A stretch of 64,000 nucleotides of DNA from Pseudodesulfovibrio thermohalotolerans (lineage in GTDB: Bacteria > Desulfobacterota > Desulfovibrionia > Desulfovibrionales > Desulfovibrionaceae): positions 2,435,501-2,499,500 of the forward strand of contig NZ_CP120635.1 of the NCBI RefSeq assembly GCF_021353295.2, written 5' to 3'. Below are positions 7,717 to 16,249 of this stretch, piece after piece; within the stretch, counting starts at the first letter, position 1, and every line of letters begins with the position of its first letter. The translations under genes and the position numbers were made by a program. Below the pieces are notes generated by a model. That model searched no databases. It saw nothing but the letters and a program-made list of their open reading frames with translations, and was not told where the DNA came from.

Positions 7717-8283
7717 ATGGACACCAAACGGATTATTCTCGCGGTCAGCGGTGCCAGCGGCACCGTGTATGCGGCGGCTCTTGTCGACGCCCTGACCGGA
7801 CGCGAAGACGTGGAACTGCACGTTATTATATCGGACGCCGCGCGACGGGTTCTCGCGGTGGAGACCGACCTTTCCCCCGACGCATTGGAACGCGGCGCGG
7901 CCGCAGCCTACTCGCAGAACGACATCGCCGCACCGCCGGCCAGCGGTTCCTGGAAGCATGACGGCATGATTATCTGCCCCTGCTCCATGGCGACCATGTC
8001 CGCCGTGGCAACCGGCTTCGGCCACACCCTCATTCACCGGGCCGCCGACGTCTGCCTCAAGGAGCGGCGCAGGCTGATCCTGGTCCCCCGCGAGACCCCG
8101 TTCACAACCATCCATCTGCAAAACATGCTCACGGCCACCCAGGCCGGAGCTGTCGTGTTACCGGCGAGTCCGGGCTTCTACCACCGCCCGGAAACCATCG
8201 CGGATCTGGCAGGCCAGGTGGCAGGCAAGATTCTCGATCAACTGGATATCCCCCACAACCTTTTCAAGCGGTGGGGAGAGTAG
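7717..8283 (+). CDS. ubiX: UbiX flavin prenyltransferase
   Basis: 188-aa UbiX. It attaches dimethylallyl phosphate to FMN, making the prenyl-FMN cofactor needed by UbiD enzymes such as the one at 1780-3624. Visible family features are the N-terminal SGASGTVYAAALVDAL phosphate/flavin site, the IICPCSMATMSAVATGF motif, the RRRLILVPRETPF segment and the final helix with ASPGFYHRP. The ATG at 7717 follows GGGAGA at proper distance. The next gene starts 10 bases after its stop. Cytoplasmic, forms dodecamers in studied members. Confidence 0.93.
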   Translation: MDTKRIILAVSGASGTVYAAALVDALTGREDVELHVIISDAARRVLAVETDLSPDALERGAAAAYSQNDIAAPPASGSWKHDGMIICPCSMATMSAVATGFGHTLIHRAADVCLKERRRLILVPRETPFTTIHLQNMLTATQAGAVVLPASPGFYHRPETIADLAGQVAGKILDQLDIPHNLFKRWGE

Positions 8284-8293
8284 GAGGAGCGCC

Positions 8294-8971
8294 ATGGAGA
8301 TAACCTGGTTCGGCCACGCGAACTTCAGAATCAAGGCCGCCGACGCAACCCTGTTCATCGACCCGTTTTTCGTGGGCAATCCCAGCGCCCCCACGTCATA
8401 CAAGGACGTGGACGAGTGCAACCTCATTCTGGTGACCCACGACCACCACGACCACATCGGCCAGACCCTGGAGCTTGCCGTCAAACACGATGCCGAGGTG
8501 GTGGCCATGTTCGACGTCATCCAGTCCCTCATTGAAATGGGACTGCCCGAACACCTGGGCGTGGGCATGAACATAGGCGGCACGATCAACCGCCTCGGGC
8601 TGGACATCCAGATGGTCCAGGCCATGCATTCATCGACCACAGGGATGCCCGCGGGCTTCGTCATCACCGATCCGGACGGCCTGTGCGTCTACGATTCGGG
8701 CGACACCGGCCTGTTTGGCGACATGGAGCTATTCGGGAAATTCCACGACATCGACGTGGCTATCCTGCCCATCGGCGGCCGGTTCACCATGGACGCGAAA
8801 CAGGCGGCCTATGCCTGCAATCTACTGAAATGTGGAAAGATCATTCCCCAGCACTGGGGCACCTGGGGCATTCTGGACCAGAACACCCGGTCGCTGGCCG
8901 AGCAACTCACCCTGCTGGCGCCGGACACCGAACTGCTTGAACTGGAGATCGGCACGCCCACAACCCTCTAG
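8294..8971 (+). CDS. Metal-dependent hydrolase, UPF0173 (metallo-beta-lactamase fold)
   Basis: 225 aa, the usual length of the UPF0173/YtkL family. The metal-binding motif THDHHDHIGQ is near residues 49-58, a further His lies in QAMHSSTTGMPAGF, and the Asp of VYDSGDTGL completes the site; PQHWGTWG near the C terminus supplies the last His. Strong GGAGGAG site, 10 bases after ubiX, so co-transcribed. The physiological substrate of this family is not established and the ubiX link may be fortuitous. Confidence 0.88.
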   Translation: MEITWFGHANFRIKAADATLFIDPFFVGNPSAPTSYKDVDECNLILVTHDHHDHIGQTLELAVKHDAEVVAMFDVIQSLIEMGLPEHLGVGMNIGGTINRLGLDIQMVQAMHSSTTGMPAGFVITDPDGLCVYDSGDTGLFGDMELFGKFHDIDVAILPIGGRFTMDAKQAAYACNLLKCGKIIPQHWGTWGILDQNTRSLAEQLTLLAPDTELLELEIGTPTTL

Positions 8972-9021
8972 CGGACCGGCTCATTCCGCGCTCCGAAGAG
9001 GCAATCACGGACCAGCCGCGA

Positions 9022-10830
9022 TCAACGCGACGACTTGAGGGCCTGCAAGGCCGCGTGAATCTTCTCACCACGCTTGGGGCCGATGCCGGACAATCCGCCG
9101 ATGGCGTCCGGCCCGGCTTCAAGCATGGCGTCCAGCGACTCGAAACGGTCCCACAAAACGCGGGCCGTCTTGGGGCCGATGCCGGGGAGAGAGGTCAGCT
9201 CGCTGCTCAGGACCGCCTTCTTGCGCGCCCTGCGCTGCCTGCCCAAAACAAATCTGTGGGCCGTGTCGCGGATCATCTGTAAAAACAACAACTCCGGGCT
9301 GCCGGGCTTGAGCGGCATGGGATTCTTGCGCCCCGGCCGGAAAACCACGTCCCCCAACTCGCCCGCCCTGCGCGATTCGCCCTTGGCAATGGCGGCAAGC
9401 TCCCAGCCGCACTCCATGGTGCATTCGGCCAAGCCCTTTTCCACGGCGGACAACTGCCCCCGGCCACCGTCGATGAGCACCAGATCGGGCCACGGCGGAC
9501 CGGACTCCATGCGGCGGCGGGCCCATCCGGCCAGGGCCGCATAATCGTCCGCCGCGCCCTCCAATTCGGGAAAGGCGTAGAGCCGGGACGCCTCGGGGTT
9601 GCGCCGTCCATCCTCAAAGACCACCTGCCCCACGCGCATATCCTTGCCAGACAGATGCGAAGCGTCCACGCACTCGATACGCACGGGGTCCTCGGGCAGT
9701 CGCAGGACCTTCCGCAGCCTCGAAGTGATGGTCTCCTGCACCTCCATGGCCTGCGCGGCAACATTGCGGGCGATGCCGAGAAGCTGTTTTTCCTGGGTGT
9801 TCCTGGGCGACACGATACGTACGGCCGCCCCGCTCCGCTCGGCCAGGACTTCGGGAAGCGGGGATTCCTCAAGATCCATGGGCACGACCACCGTGGATGG
9901 GATAAACCGGCCCGGCCCGTAAAACTGGCCGATGAAGCTCTCCACAACCTCCGGCCCCTCGTCCAAAGTCAGCCCGGGCCAAAAGAACTGCTTCTGATCG
10001 AGCAGGCGTCCCTGGCGCACGAAAAGCAGCCCGAGCCCGAGTCCCTGCCCGTTTTCCGCCAGACCGATCACATCGCGGTCGCGGTTGTCGTGAATCACGG
10101 CGGCCTGCCCTTCCACGGTCTTTTGCACCGCCCTGATCTGGTCGCGATACTCGGCGGCCCGCTCGAATTCCATATCCCGGGACGCCACCTTCATCTTGCG
10201 AGTCAGGTCGTCCACCAATTCCATACTCCGCCCGGAAAGCAGCATCTCCACCCGATGCACCATCTCGGCGTAGGCCTCTCGATCCACATCGTTGACGCAG
10301 GGCCCCCAGCACTGGCCGATGTCATGGTACAGGCAGGGACGCACACGATTGCGGAAGGCGGTGTCCTTGCACTTGCGCAAGGGAAACACCTTGCCGAGCA
10401 GCTTCCAGACCGTGCGCGCTGCCGATGCCGAAGTGAACGGTCCAAAATACACCGCCCCATCGCGAACCACCTTGCGGGTCATGGCCAGACGGGGAAACTC
10501 GGACTGCCGGTCGAGGCGGAAAAGAACGTACTGCTTGTCGTCCTTGAGGACGATGTTGTAGCGCGGCCGGTGCTTCTTGATGAGTCCGGACTCCAGGAGC
10601 AGAGCTTCCTTCTCGGTGGCCGTGAGCAGTATGTCCACATGCCGGATGTGGCTGACCAGAGCGCGCGTCTTGGGTGTATGGGCGGCGGTGTTCCTGAAGT
10701 AGGAAGCGAGCCTTCGGCGCAGTCGTTTGGCCTTGCCCACATAAAGAATGCGGCCCCGCCCATCCTTCATTAAATAGACACCCGGCGTGTCGGGAAAATG
10801 ATCGGCAAAAAATTTGTACTCGGTATCCAT
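9022..10830 (-). CDS. uvrC: UvrC, excinuclease ABC subunit C
   Basis: 602 aa, normal length. UvrC makes both incisions around UvrB-bound DNA damage. In order: GIY-YIG nuclease (TPGVYLMKDG...ILYVGKAKRLRRRL, residues 14-45) for the 3' cut; a UVR motif (DLTRKMKVASRDMEFERAAEYRDQI, in two parts, near 207-232) that binds UvrB; the RNase-H-like domain (ECVDASHLSGKD near 390, LVLIDGGRGQL near 460) for the 5' cut; and tandem helix-hairpin-helix motifs (LTSLPGIGPKTA, IGGLSGIGPKRG) at the C terminus. It is divergent from the porin gene, with 277 AT-rich bases between. Confidence 0.97.
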   Translation of the reverse strand: MDTEYKFFADHFPDTPGVYLMKDGRGRILYVGKAKRLRRRLASYFRNTAAHTPKTRALVSHIRHVDILLTATEKEALLLESGLIKKHRPRYNIVLKDDKQYVLFRLDRQSEFPRLAMTRKVVRDGAVYFGPFTSASAARTVWKLLGKVFPLRKCKDTAFRNRVRPCLYHDIGQCWGPCVNDVDREAYAEMVHRVEMLLSGRSMELVDDLTRKMKVASRDMEFERAAEYRDQIRAVQKTVEGQAAVIHDNRDRDVIGLAENGQGLGLGLLFVRQGRLLDQKQFFWPGLTLDEGPEVVESFIGQFYGPGRFIPSTVVVPMDLEESPLPEVLAERSGAAVRIVSPRNTQEKQLLGIARNVAAQAMEVQETITSRLRKVLRLPEDPVRIECVDASHLSGKDMRVGQVVFEDGRRNPEASRLYAFPELEGAADDYAALAGWARRRMESGPPWPDLVLIDGGRGQLSAVEKGLAECTMECGWELAAIAKGESRRAGELGDVVFRPGRKNPMPLKPGSPELLFLQMIRDTAHRFVLGRQRRARKKAVLSSELTSLPGIGPKTARVLWDRFESLDAMLEAGPDAIGGLSGIGPKRGEKIHAALQALKSSR

Positions 10831-11107
10831 GTCGATGTGTTTTTTTCAATGTTTTTTGAACGGCATAAAATCATAGCGAAAAAAGCGACGTAAATCACTC
10901 TAGATAGAATAAAACACAACATATTGGTTTTTTTAGATTTATTCTCCTACCAAAAACAAATCGGTTCAATTTTTTTGCCGGTAAAAAATTTTTTACTCTG
11001 TTGCATTTTTTAACCGGAATTTGTTGCAAAAGCCGTCAGGCTAAGATAAACGGAATGCAGTTAAGGCGTTAACTTGGTCTTTAATTGCAAAAAAAGGAAG
11101 ATTACAA
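10831..11107. other. AT-rich divergent intergenic region, uvrC/porin
   Basis: 277 bases much richer in A and T than the genes on either side, with runs of T at 10927-10932, 10970-10976 and 10989-10994. It must hold promoters for both genes. No clear inverted-repeat operator was seen. Confidence 0.6.
11021..11047 (+). promoter_or_regulatory. Possible promoter of the porin gene
   Basis: TTGTTG, 15 bases, TAAGAT, about 60 bases before the porin ATG. Spacing is short; the AT-rich upstream region could act as an UP element. Confidence 0.3.
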
Positions 11108-12451
11108 ATGAAACGTTTGACTCTGCTCGCAGTCGCCCTGGTCATGGTCCTGGGTATGGCTGTGTCCGCTTCCGCGGCTCCCGAGGTTTCCATCTCCGGT
11201 AACCTCCTCGTGAACGCCGTCTGGATGGACAACTGGAACTTTAACGATTCCGAACGCACCAAAAACTTCAACATCGTCGAGCGTGCCGATCTGTACTTCA
11301 CTGTGACCGCCAACGAAAACCTGAAGGGTGTTCTCGGCCTGCGTTCCCAGAAGAGCGACGGCTCCCGCACCGGTCGTTGGGGTGGTCCTCAGTTCGGTCT
11401 GGACAATCCCGGTGGCGTCAACGCTGCCACGCTGGGCGTCCGTGACGCTTACATCGACTTCAACTGGCCCGGCACCGACGTCAACGTCAAAGCCGGTGTC
11501 TACACCGTCGGCCTGCCGCAGGCCGTTGGCGGTGCTTCCATGATCGTGGCCGAACGCGCTGGTGCCGTCATGGTTTCCGCTCCGCTGACCGAAAACATTG
11601 GCGTCCTGGCCGGTTACACCCGCCTGTACGACAACGACGACAACAGCGAAGGCTTCGGCGACAGCTACCTGGACGGCTACCTGGTGGCCGTGCCCCTGAC
11701 CTTCGAAGGCGTGTCCGCCACCCCGTACTTCCTGTACGGCAATGCCGGCGACAACTTTGATGTTACCACCGGCGGAGCTCTCGTCAACACCGAGGATGAA
11801 GACGCCGCCGCCTACTGGGTCGGTACCGACTTCACCCTGTCCGTGCTGGATCCCTTCATCATCAAGGCTGACCTGGCCTACGGTAACCTCGACAGCGACA
11901 CTGAAGCGAACGAGGCTTCCGGTTGGATGTTCGACGTGGCTTTGGACTACACCGGCTTCGACTTCATGACCGCGTCCGCCTACTTCGTGTACACCTCCGG
12001 CGCCGACGACGACAACAGCGACGGCCTGGAATCCATGCCTGTCCTCCAGGGCGACTGGGCCGTTGGCTCCTTCTACTTCGGCGGCGGCTCCATCACCGGC
12101 GACGATCTGGATGCCGAAGACGGCAACCGCCTCGGTTTCTGGGTCCTCGGTCTGTCCCTGACCGACATCCAGTCCTTTGCCCAGGGCCTGACCCACGACT
12201 TCCACGTCTTGTACGTCCAGGGTACCAACGACGAAGACTCCTACAACACTGGTGACTCCATTGGCTCTTACCTGACCGAAGAAGACTCCCTGTGGGAAGT
12301 TGACTTCAACACCACCTACGCCCTGTACGACAACCTGAGCCTCATCGGTCAGGTCGGCTACATCAGCTCCGACTTCGACGAAGATGTCTGGGGTTCCGAC
12401 GTCGAGAACGACGCTTGGAAGATCGCCACTGGTGTTGTTTACAAGTTCTAA
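11108..12451 (+). CDS. Outer-membrane porin (Desulfovibrio-type trimeric porin)
   Basis: 447 aa. A signal peptide (MKRLTLLAVALVMVLGMAVSASA, split by a Lys-Arg start and AxA cleavage site near 24) is followed by alternating amphipathic strands rich in Tyr, Asp and Gly, and the protein ends in Phe (VYKF), the usual outer-membrane insertion signal. Homologues annotated as outer membrane homotrimeric porins are abundant in Desulfovibrio. Codon use is strongly biased to a few codons (GGT, GTC, TCC, AAC, CTG), as expected of a highly expressed gene. It has its own terminator, so it is monocistronic. Role: general diffusion of small solutes. Confidence 0.9.
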   Translation: MKRLTLLAVALVMVLGMAVSASAAPEVSISGNLLVNAVWMDNWNFNDSERTKNFNIVERADLYFTVTANENLKGVLGLRSQKSDGSRTGRWGGPQFGLDNPGGVNAATLGVRDAYIDFNWPGTDVNVKAGVYTVGLPQAVGGASMIVAERAGAVMVSAPLTENIGVLAGYTRLYDNDDNSEGFGDSYLDGYLVAVPLTFEGVSATPYFLYGNAGDNFDVTTGGALVNTEDEDAAAYWVGTDFTLSVLDPFIIKADLAYGNLDSDTEANEASGWMFDVALDYTGFDFMTASAYFVYTSGADDDNSDGLESMPVLQGDWAVGSFYFGGGSITGDDLDAEDGNRLGFWVLGLSLTDIQSFAQGLTHDFHVLYVQGTNDEDSYNTGDSIGSYLTEEDSLWEVDFNTTYALYDNLSLIGQVGYISSDFDEDVWGSDVENDAWKIATGVVYKF

Positions 12452-12498
12452 GCTCGCTTAGAACCTTAAGCTGAATAGCTTATCTGCCAAGTGACGCC

Positions 12499-12536
12499 AG
12501 AGGGCCGGGGAGTGCAAACCCCGGCCCTCTTTCTTT
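12499..12536 (+). terminator. Terminator of the porin gene
   Basis: Twelve-base stem AGAGGGCCGGGG / CCCCGGCCCTCT with an 8-base loop, followed by TTCTTT. Confidence 0.9.
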
Positions 12537-12625
12537 GTGAGCCCGCCCTCGACTTTTGATCTTCGCTCGGCTATTAGATATCCCCTTGGACGAACAAATA
12601 GACAACCGCCTTTCATGAGGTCGAC

Positions 12626-13930
12626 ATGCCCTGTAGAGATTTGACATACACCAACCCGGAAGACTGGACCGCCATCGGCGCGTGGCTTGAGAAACGCAAG
12701 GATCCGGACACCAAAGTAGACGCCATCGTGCGGAACATCCTCGCCGATGTCCGCGAGCGCGGAGACGATGCACTGGCCGAATACACCCGTAAATTCGACT
12801 GCCCGTCCTTTGACGCGGCCGCTCTCTGCGTTCCCGTCGAAGCCATTTCCGCCGCCCTTTCCGACATCCCCGTCGAGGACGCGGACATCCTCAGGGAGGC
12901 CATCGACCGTGTCCGCACCTTCCACCTGAACCAGAAGGAAAAGTCCTGGTGGACCACCGCCGAAGACGGCACCATACTCGGACAGATGGTTCGTCCCGTC
13001 GACCGCGTGGGCCTGTATGTACCCGGCGGGCAGGGCGGCGAAACCCCGCTCATCTCCAGCCTGATAATGAACGCCATTCCGGCCCAGGTGGCGGGTGTCG
13101 GGTCCATCGCCGTAACCTCGCCCCCGCGCAAGGACGGCACGCTCAATCCCTACATCCTGGCCACCGCGGCACTGCTCGGGCTGGACGAAATCTATTTGGC
13201 CGGTTCCGCATGGGCCATCGCGGCTCTCGCCTTCGGCACCAAATCCATCGCCCCCTGCGACGTGTTGGCCGGTCCGGGCAACATCTTCGTGGCAACCGCA
13301 AAGTCTCAGCTCATCGGTCAGGTGGGCATCGACATGGTGGCCGGTCCATCTGAAATCGTCATCCTCGCCGATGAATCGGCCAACCCCGAATGGCTGGCCG
13401 CCGACATGCTTTCCCAGGCCGAACACGACCCCTTGGCCGCTTCCATCCTTGTCACCACGGACACAGCGCTGGCCGCAAAGGTGCACGAGGCGCTCAAGCC
13501 GCAATGCGAGGCCCTGCCGCGCTGCGACATCGCCGCCAAATCCCTGGAGAACTGGGGAGCCATTATCACCGTGCCCGACATCGCGGCCGGAGCGGAGATA
13601 GTCAACCTGCTCGCCCCGGAACACCTTGAACTCGCCGTGACCGACCCGTGGTCCATCCTCGGCTCCATCCGTCACGCCGGAGCCATCTTCATGGGGCACA
13701 ACTCCCCCGAACCCGTGGGCGACTACTTTGCAGGCCCCAACCACGTTCTGCCCACCCTGCGCACGGTTCGTTTTTCCTCGGCCCTTTCCGTGCAGAACTT
13801 CTGCAAGAAGTCCAGCGTGATCGCCGCAAGTCCGAGCTACGTCGCCGAACACGGCGCGAAAATCGCCCGCCTGGCCAGATTGGAAGGGCTCGAAGCCCAC
13901 GCCCGCAGCGTGGAACAACGCAACAAGTAA
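12626..13930 (+). CDS. hisD: HisD, histidinol dehydrogenase
   Basis: 434 aa, full length. Zinc enzyme that oxidises histidinol to histidine in two NAD-dependent steps, the last of the pathway. Visible family signatures: VPGGQGGETPLISSLIMNAIPAQVAGV (two adjacent blocks) near 132-158, the VDxVAGPSEI block (GIDMVAGPSEIVILAD), QAEHDP with the catalytic His/Glu region, and PEPVGDYFAGPNHVLPT near 360. ATG at 12626 is preceded by GAGG. No other his gene is in the window; purC follows 23 bases downstream, so the two amino-acid/purine genes may share a transcript. Confidence 0.97.
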   Translation: MPCRDLTYTNPEDWTAIGAWLEKRKDPDTKVDAIVRNILADVRERGDDALAEYTRKFDCPSFDAAALCVPVEAISAALSDIPVEDADILREAIDRVRTFHLNQKEKSWWTTAEDGTILGQMVRPVDRVGLYVPGGQGGETPLISSLIMNAIPAQVAGVGSIAVTSPPRKDGTLNPYILATAALLGLDEIYLAGSAWAIAALAFGTKSIAPCDVLAGPGNIFVATAKSQLIGQVGIDMVAGPSEIVILADESANPEWLAADMLSQAEHDPLAASILVTTDTALAAKVHEALKPQCEALPRCDIAAKSLENWGAIITVPDIAAGAEIVNLLAPEHLELAVTDPWSILGSIRHAGAIFMGHNSPEPVGDYFAGPNHVLPTLRTVRFSSALSVQNFCKKSSVIAASPSYVAEHGAKIARLARLEGLEAHARSVEQRNK

Positions 13931-13953
13931 CAATACCTTAAAGAGGGAATACC

Positions 13954-14850
13954 ATGGCTGCCGTTCTTGAAACCAACATTTCCGAATATCCGCTCATTTC
14001 CCGGGGCAAGGTCCGCGACATCTACGAAATCGACGCGGACACCCTGCTTCTGGTGACCACCGACCGCATCTCCGCCTTCGACGTGGTCATGCCCGACCCC
14101 ATCGAGGGCAAGGGCAAGGTCCTCAACCAGATCACCCTGTTCTGGATGAAAATGATGGAAGACCTGGTTCCCAACCACATCATAGCCACCAATGTCGACG
14201 ACTACCCGGAGCCGCTGCACAAGTACCGCGAGCAGCTCCAGGACCGCTCGGTACTGGCCAAGAAGGCCAAACCCCTGCCCATCGAGTGCATCGTTCGCGG
14301 CTTCATCACCGGCTCAGGCTGGTCCGACTACCTCAAGACCGGCGAAGTCTGCGGCCATAAGCTGCCCGAAGGCCTGAAAGAATCCGAGATGCTCGAAACG
14401 CCCCTGTTCACCCCGTCCACCAAGGCCGAACTGGGCGCGCACGACGAGAACATCTCCCTGGACAAGGCCGCCGATCTGCTCGGCGAAGAGATGATGCGCA
14501 AGGTGGAGAAGCTGGCGCTTTCCATCTACACCCGCGCCCGCGACTACGCCAAGGAGCGCGGCATCCTCATCGCGGACACCAAATTCGAATTCGGCGTCCT
14601 CGACGGCGAACTGATCTTCATCGACGAAGCCCTGACCCCCGACTCTTCGCGCTTCTGGCCCGAAGAGGGGTATGCGCCCGGCCAGACCCAGCCGAGCTTC
14701 GACAAGCAGTACTTCCGCAACTGGCTGATGGAGATCGGCTTCAACAAACAGCCGCCCGCGCCGCGTATTCCCGCTGAAATCGCCGAGCGGACCCGCGGAA
14801 AATATCTGGAAGCCTACAAGCTCCTGACCGGAGAGGACCTGAAACTTTAG
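13954..14850 (+). CDS. purC: PurC, SAICAR synthase
   Basis: 298 aa, the long form usual outside enterics. It joins CAIR and aspartate with ATP in step 8 of purine synthesis. Signatures: SRGKVRDIYEID at the N terminus, ATP-loop region KAKPLPIECIVRGFITGSGW, the STKAELGAHDENIS substrate segment near 155, and IFIDEALTPDSSRFW near 222-236. Strong ribosome site GAGGGAATACC before the ATG. A 28-codon gene follows immediately. Confidence 0.97.
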   Translation: MAAVLETNISEYPLISRGKVRDIYEIDADTLLLVTTDRISAFDVVMPDPIEGKGKVLNQITLFWMKMMEDLVPNHIIATNVDDYPEPLHKYREQLQDRSVLAKKAKPLPIECIVRGFITGSGWSDYLKTGEVCGHKLPEGLKESEMLETPLFTPSTKAELGAHDENISLDKAADLLGEEMMRKVEKLALSIYTRARDYAKERGILIADTKFEFGVLDGELIFIDEALTPDSSRFWPEEGYAPGQTQPSFDKQYFRNWLMEIGFNKQPPAPRIPAEIAERTRGKYLEAYKLLTGEDLKL

Positions 14851-14859
14851 GGAGATCAC

Positions 14860-14946
14860 ATGCCTGAATGGCTGCAACTCGTCCTACTGGTGATCCTGGG
14901 CCTGGTCATAGGCCGGGTGATGCGTGGGAAATTCGGCGGGGGATGA
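14860..14946 (+). CDS. 28-aa single-helix membrane peptide downstream of purC
   Basis: Short frame starting 9 bases after purC with a GGGAG site at the right spacing. It encodes MPEWLQLVLLVILGLVIGRV followed by a basic MRGKFGGG tail: one membrane helix with positive-inside topology. Too short for most annotation pipelines. Its clean start, spacing and hydrophobicity support a real peptide; function unknown. Confidence 0.55.
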   Translation: MPEWLQLVLLVILGLVIGRVMRGKFGGG

Positions 14947-15030
14947 GGCCCCGGCGCGAATCAGTGCGGCTGGACGCCGCCTGACGACAAGGATAAGGAT
15001 AAAGATTAGAAAAGGGAACGGGTGCGCCTC

Positions 15031-15059
15031 TTGACAGGCGCGTCGAATCCAAATATGTA
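15031..15059 (+). promoter_or_regulatory. Strong promoter of rpsF-rpsR-rplI-dnaB
   Basis: Perfect TTGACA, 17-base spacer, TATGTA, about 60 bases before the rpsF start. The leader between holds a small GGAG/CTCC hairpin with CCG in it (about 15075-15093), which could be an S6:S18 autoregulation site, but that is only suggestive. Confidence 0.8.
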
Positions 15060-15119
15060 ACCTCTCTTGCCTTGCTCTCCGCCACGTGGAGGAGGGCCAA
15101 TGACCAAAAGGAGTACAAA

Positions 15120-15410
15120 ATGGCAAACAATTACGAGACGCTCGTCCTGCTCTCTCCGGAGCTGGCCCAGGAGGACAGAAGCTCCATCCTGGACGGCCTC
15201 ACCGGAATCATTGAGCGCGATGGCGGCAAAATGGTTGAGACCGACGACTGGGGAATGCGCCAGTTGGCCTACCCCGTCCAGAAGCAGACCCGTGGATACT
15301 ACGTTCGCATGGTGTTCGAAGCCCCCGGCGCGCTGGTTGCCGAGCTTGAACGCAACATCCGCATCACCGACGGCATCTTCAAGTTCATGACCGTCAAACT
15401 GGCTGCCTAG
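15120..15410 (+). CDS. rpsF: Ribosomal protein bS6
   Basis: 96 aa, full length. Typical S6 blocks: [17 protein letters not shown] at the N terminus, [22 protein letters not shown] in the middle (KxxRGYY strand), and the final [20 protein letters not shown]. The ATG at 15120 follows AAAGGAG; an earlier in-frame ATG 16 codons upstream has no site and is not used by the family. First gene of the S6-S18-L9-DnaB operon. In the small subunit it pairs with S18 on 16S rRNA. Confidence 0.97.
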   Translation: MANNYETLVLLSPELAQEDRSSILDGLTGIIERDGGKMVETDDWGMRQLAYPVQKQTRGYYVRMVFEAPGALVAELERNIRITDGIFKFMTVKLAA

Positions 15411-15421
15411 GAGGTTTCACC

Positions 15422-15685
15422 ATGGCTTTCCGTAAAAAATTCACCCCGAGGAAGAAGTTCTGCCGCTTCTGCGCGGACGCAGAGCTGCCCCTGGACTACA
15501 AGCGTCCGGATATCCTCCGCGATTTCGTCACCGAGCGCGGCAAGATCATTGCCCGCCGCATCACCGGCACCTGCGCAAAGCACCAGCGTCGGCTGACCAA
15601 CGAGATCAAGCGCGCCCGTCAGATGGCCCTGCTTTTCTACACCACCGTTCACAGCACCGATGTGAAGAAACGGAGCTCCATGTAG
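15422..15685 (+). CDS. rpsR: Ribosomal protein bS18
   Basis: 87 aa. Contains the S18 core [18 protein letters not shown] and [13 protein letters not shown]. It keeps CRFC in [11 protein letters not shown] and a third Cys at GTCAKH, so it may be the zinc-type (C+) form. Strong AGGAGG site 11 bases after rpsF. Binds 16S rRNA with S6. Confidence 0.97.
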   Translation: MAFRKKFTPRKKFCRFCADAELPLDYKRPDILRDFVTERGKIIARRITGTCAKHQRRLTNEIKRARQMALLFYTTVHSTDVKKRSSM

Positions 15686-15697
15686 GAGGGAGGACCC

Positions 15698-16249
15698 ATG
15701 AAACTTATCTTACGCGCTGACGTCGACGCTCTGGGTCGACTCGGAGACATCGTTACTGTCAAGCCCGGTTTCGGCCGCAACTACCTGATCCCGCAGGGTC
15801 TGGCCAAGCCCGCAACCACCGCCAACCTGAAGGCCTTCGAACTGGAACGCCGCAAGCTGCAGGAGCAGGCTGATTCCCTGCGCGCCCAGGCCGAGGGCCT
15901 GGCCGATCGCATCGCCTCCACCCCGATCGAGATCGAGGTGCGTGTCGGTGACGGCGACAAGCTGTACGGTTCCGTGACCACCGTCAACATCGGTGACGCC
16001 ATGGAAGCCGCCGGCATCGAGATCGATCGCCGCAAGATCATCCTGCCCGAGCCCATCCGCTCCCTGGGCGAATACGAGATCGAAATCCGCCTGCACCCCG
16101 ACGTGCGCGGCGAGCTGAAGCTCACCGTCGTCCGTCACGGCGGTTCCGTGATCGAAGAACCCGTGGAAGTTGAAGAAACCGAAGAAGTGGCCGAGGCCGT
16201 CGAGGAATCCGTAGAGAATGCCGAAGACGCCGAGACCGCAGAGGCCTAG
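15698..16249 (+). CDS. rplI: Ribosomal protein bL9 with acidic C-terminal extension
   Basis: 183 aa against about 148 for the family. The N domain (MKLILRADVDALGRLGDIVTVKPGFGRNYLIPQGLA in two blocks), connecting helix and C domain (to HPDVRGELKLTVV near 143) are normal. The last 35 residues are an added Glu-rich tail (EEPVEVEETEEVAEAVEESVENAEDAETAEA in repeats of EVEE/VEE). The final 32 bases overlap the dnaB start in another frame. L9 binds 23S rRNA domain V at the base of the L1 stalk. The tail is probably disordered. Confidence 0.95.
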   Translation: MKLILRADVDALGRLGDIVTVKPGFGRNYLIPQGLAKPATTANLKAFELERRKLQEQADSLRAQAEGLADRIASTPIEIEVRVGDGDKLYGSVTTVNIGDAMEAAGIEIDRRKIILPEPIRSLGEYEIEIRLHPDVRGELKLTVVRHGGSVIEEPVEVEETEEVAEAVEESVENAEDAETAEA

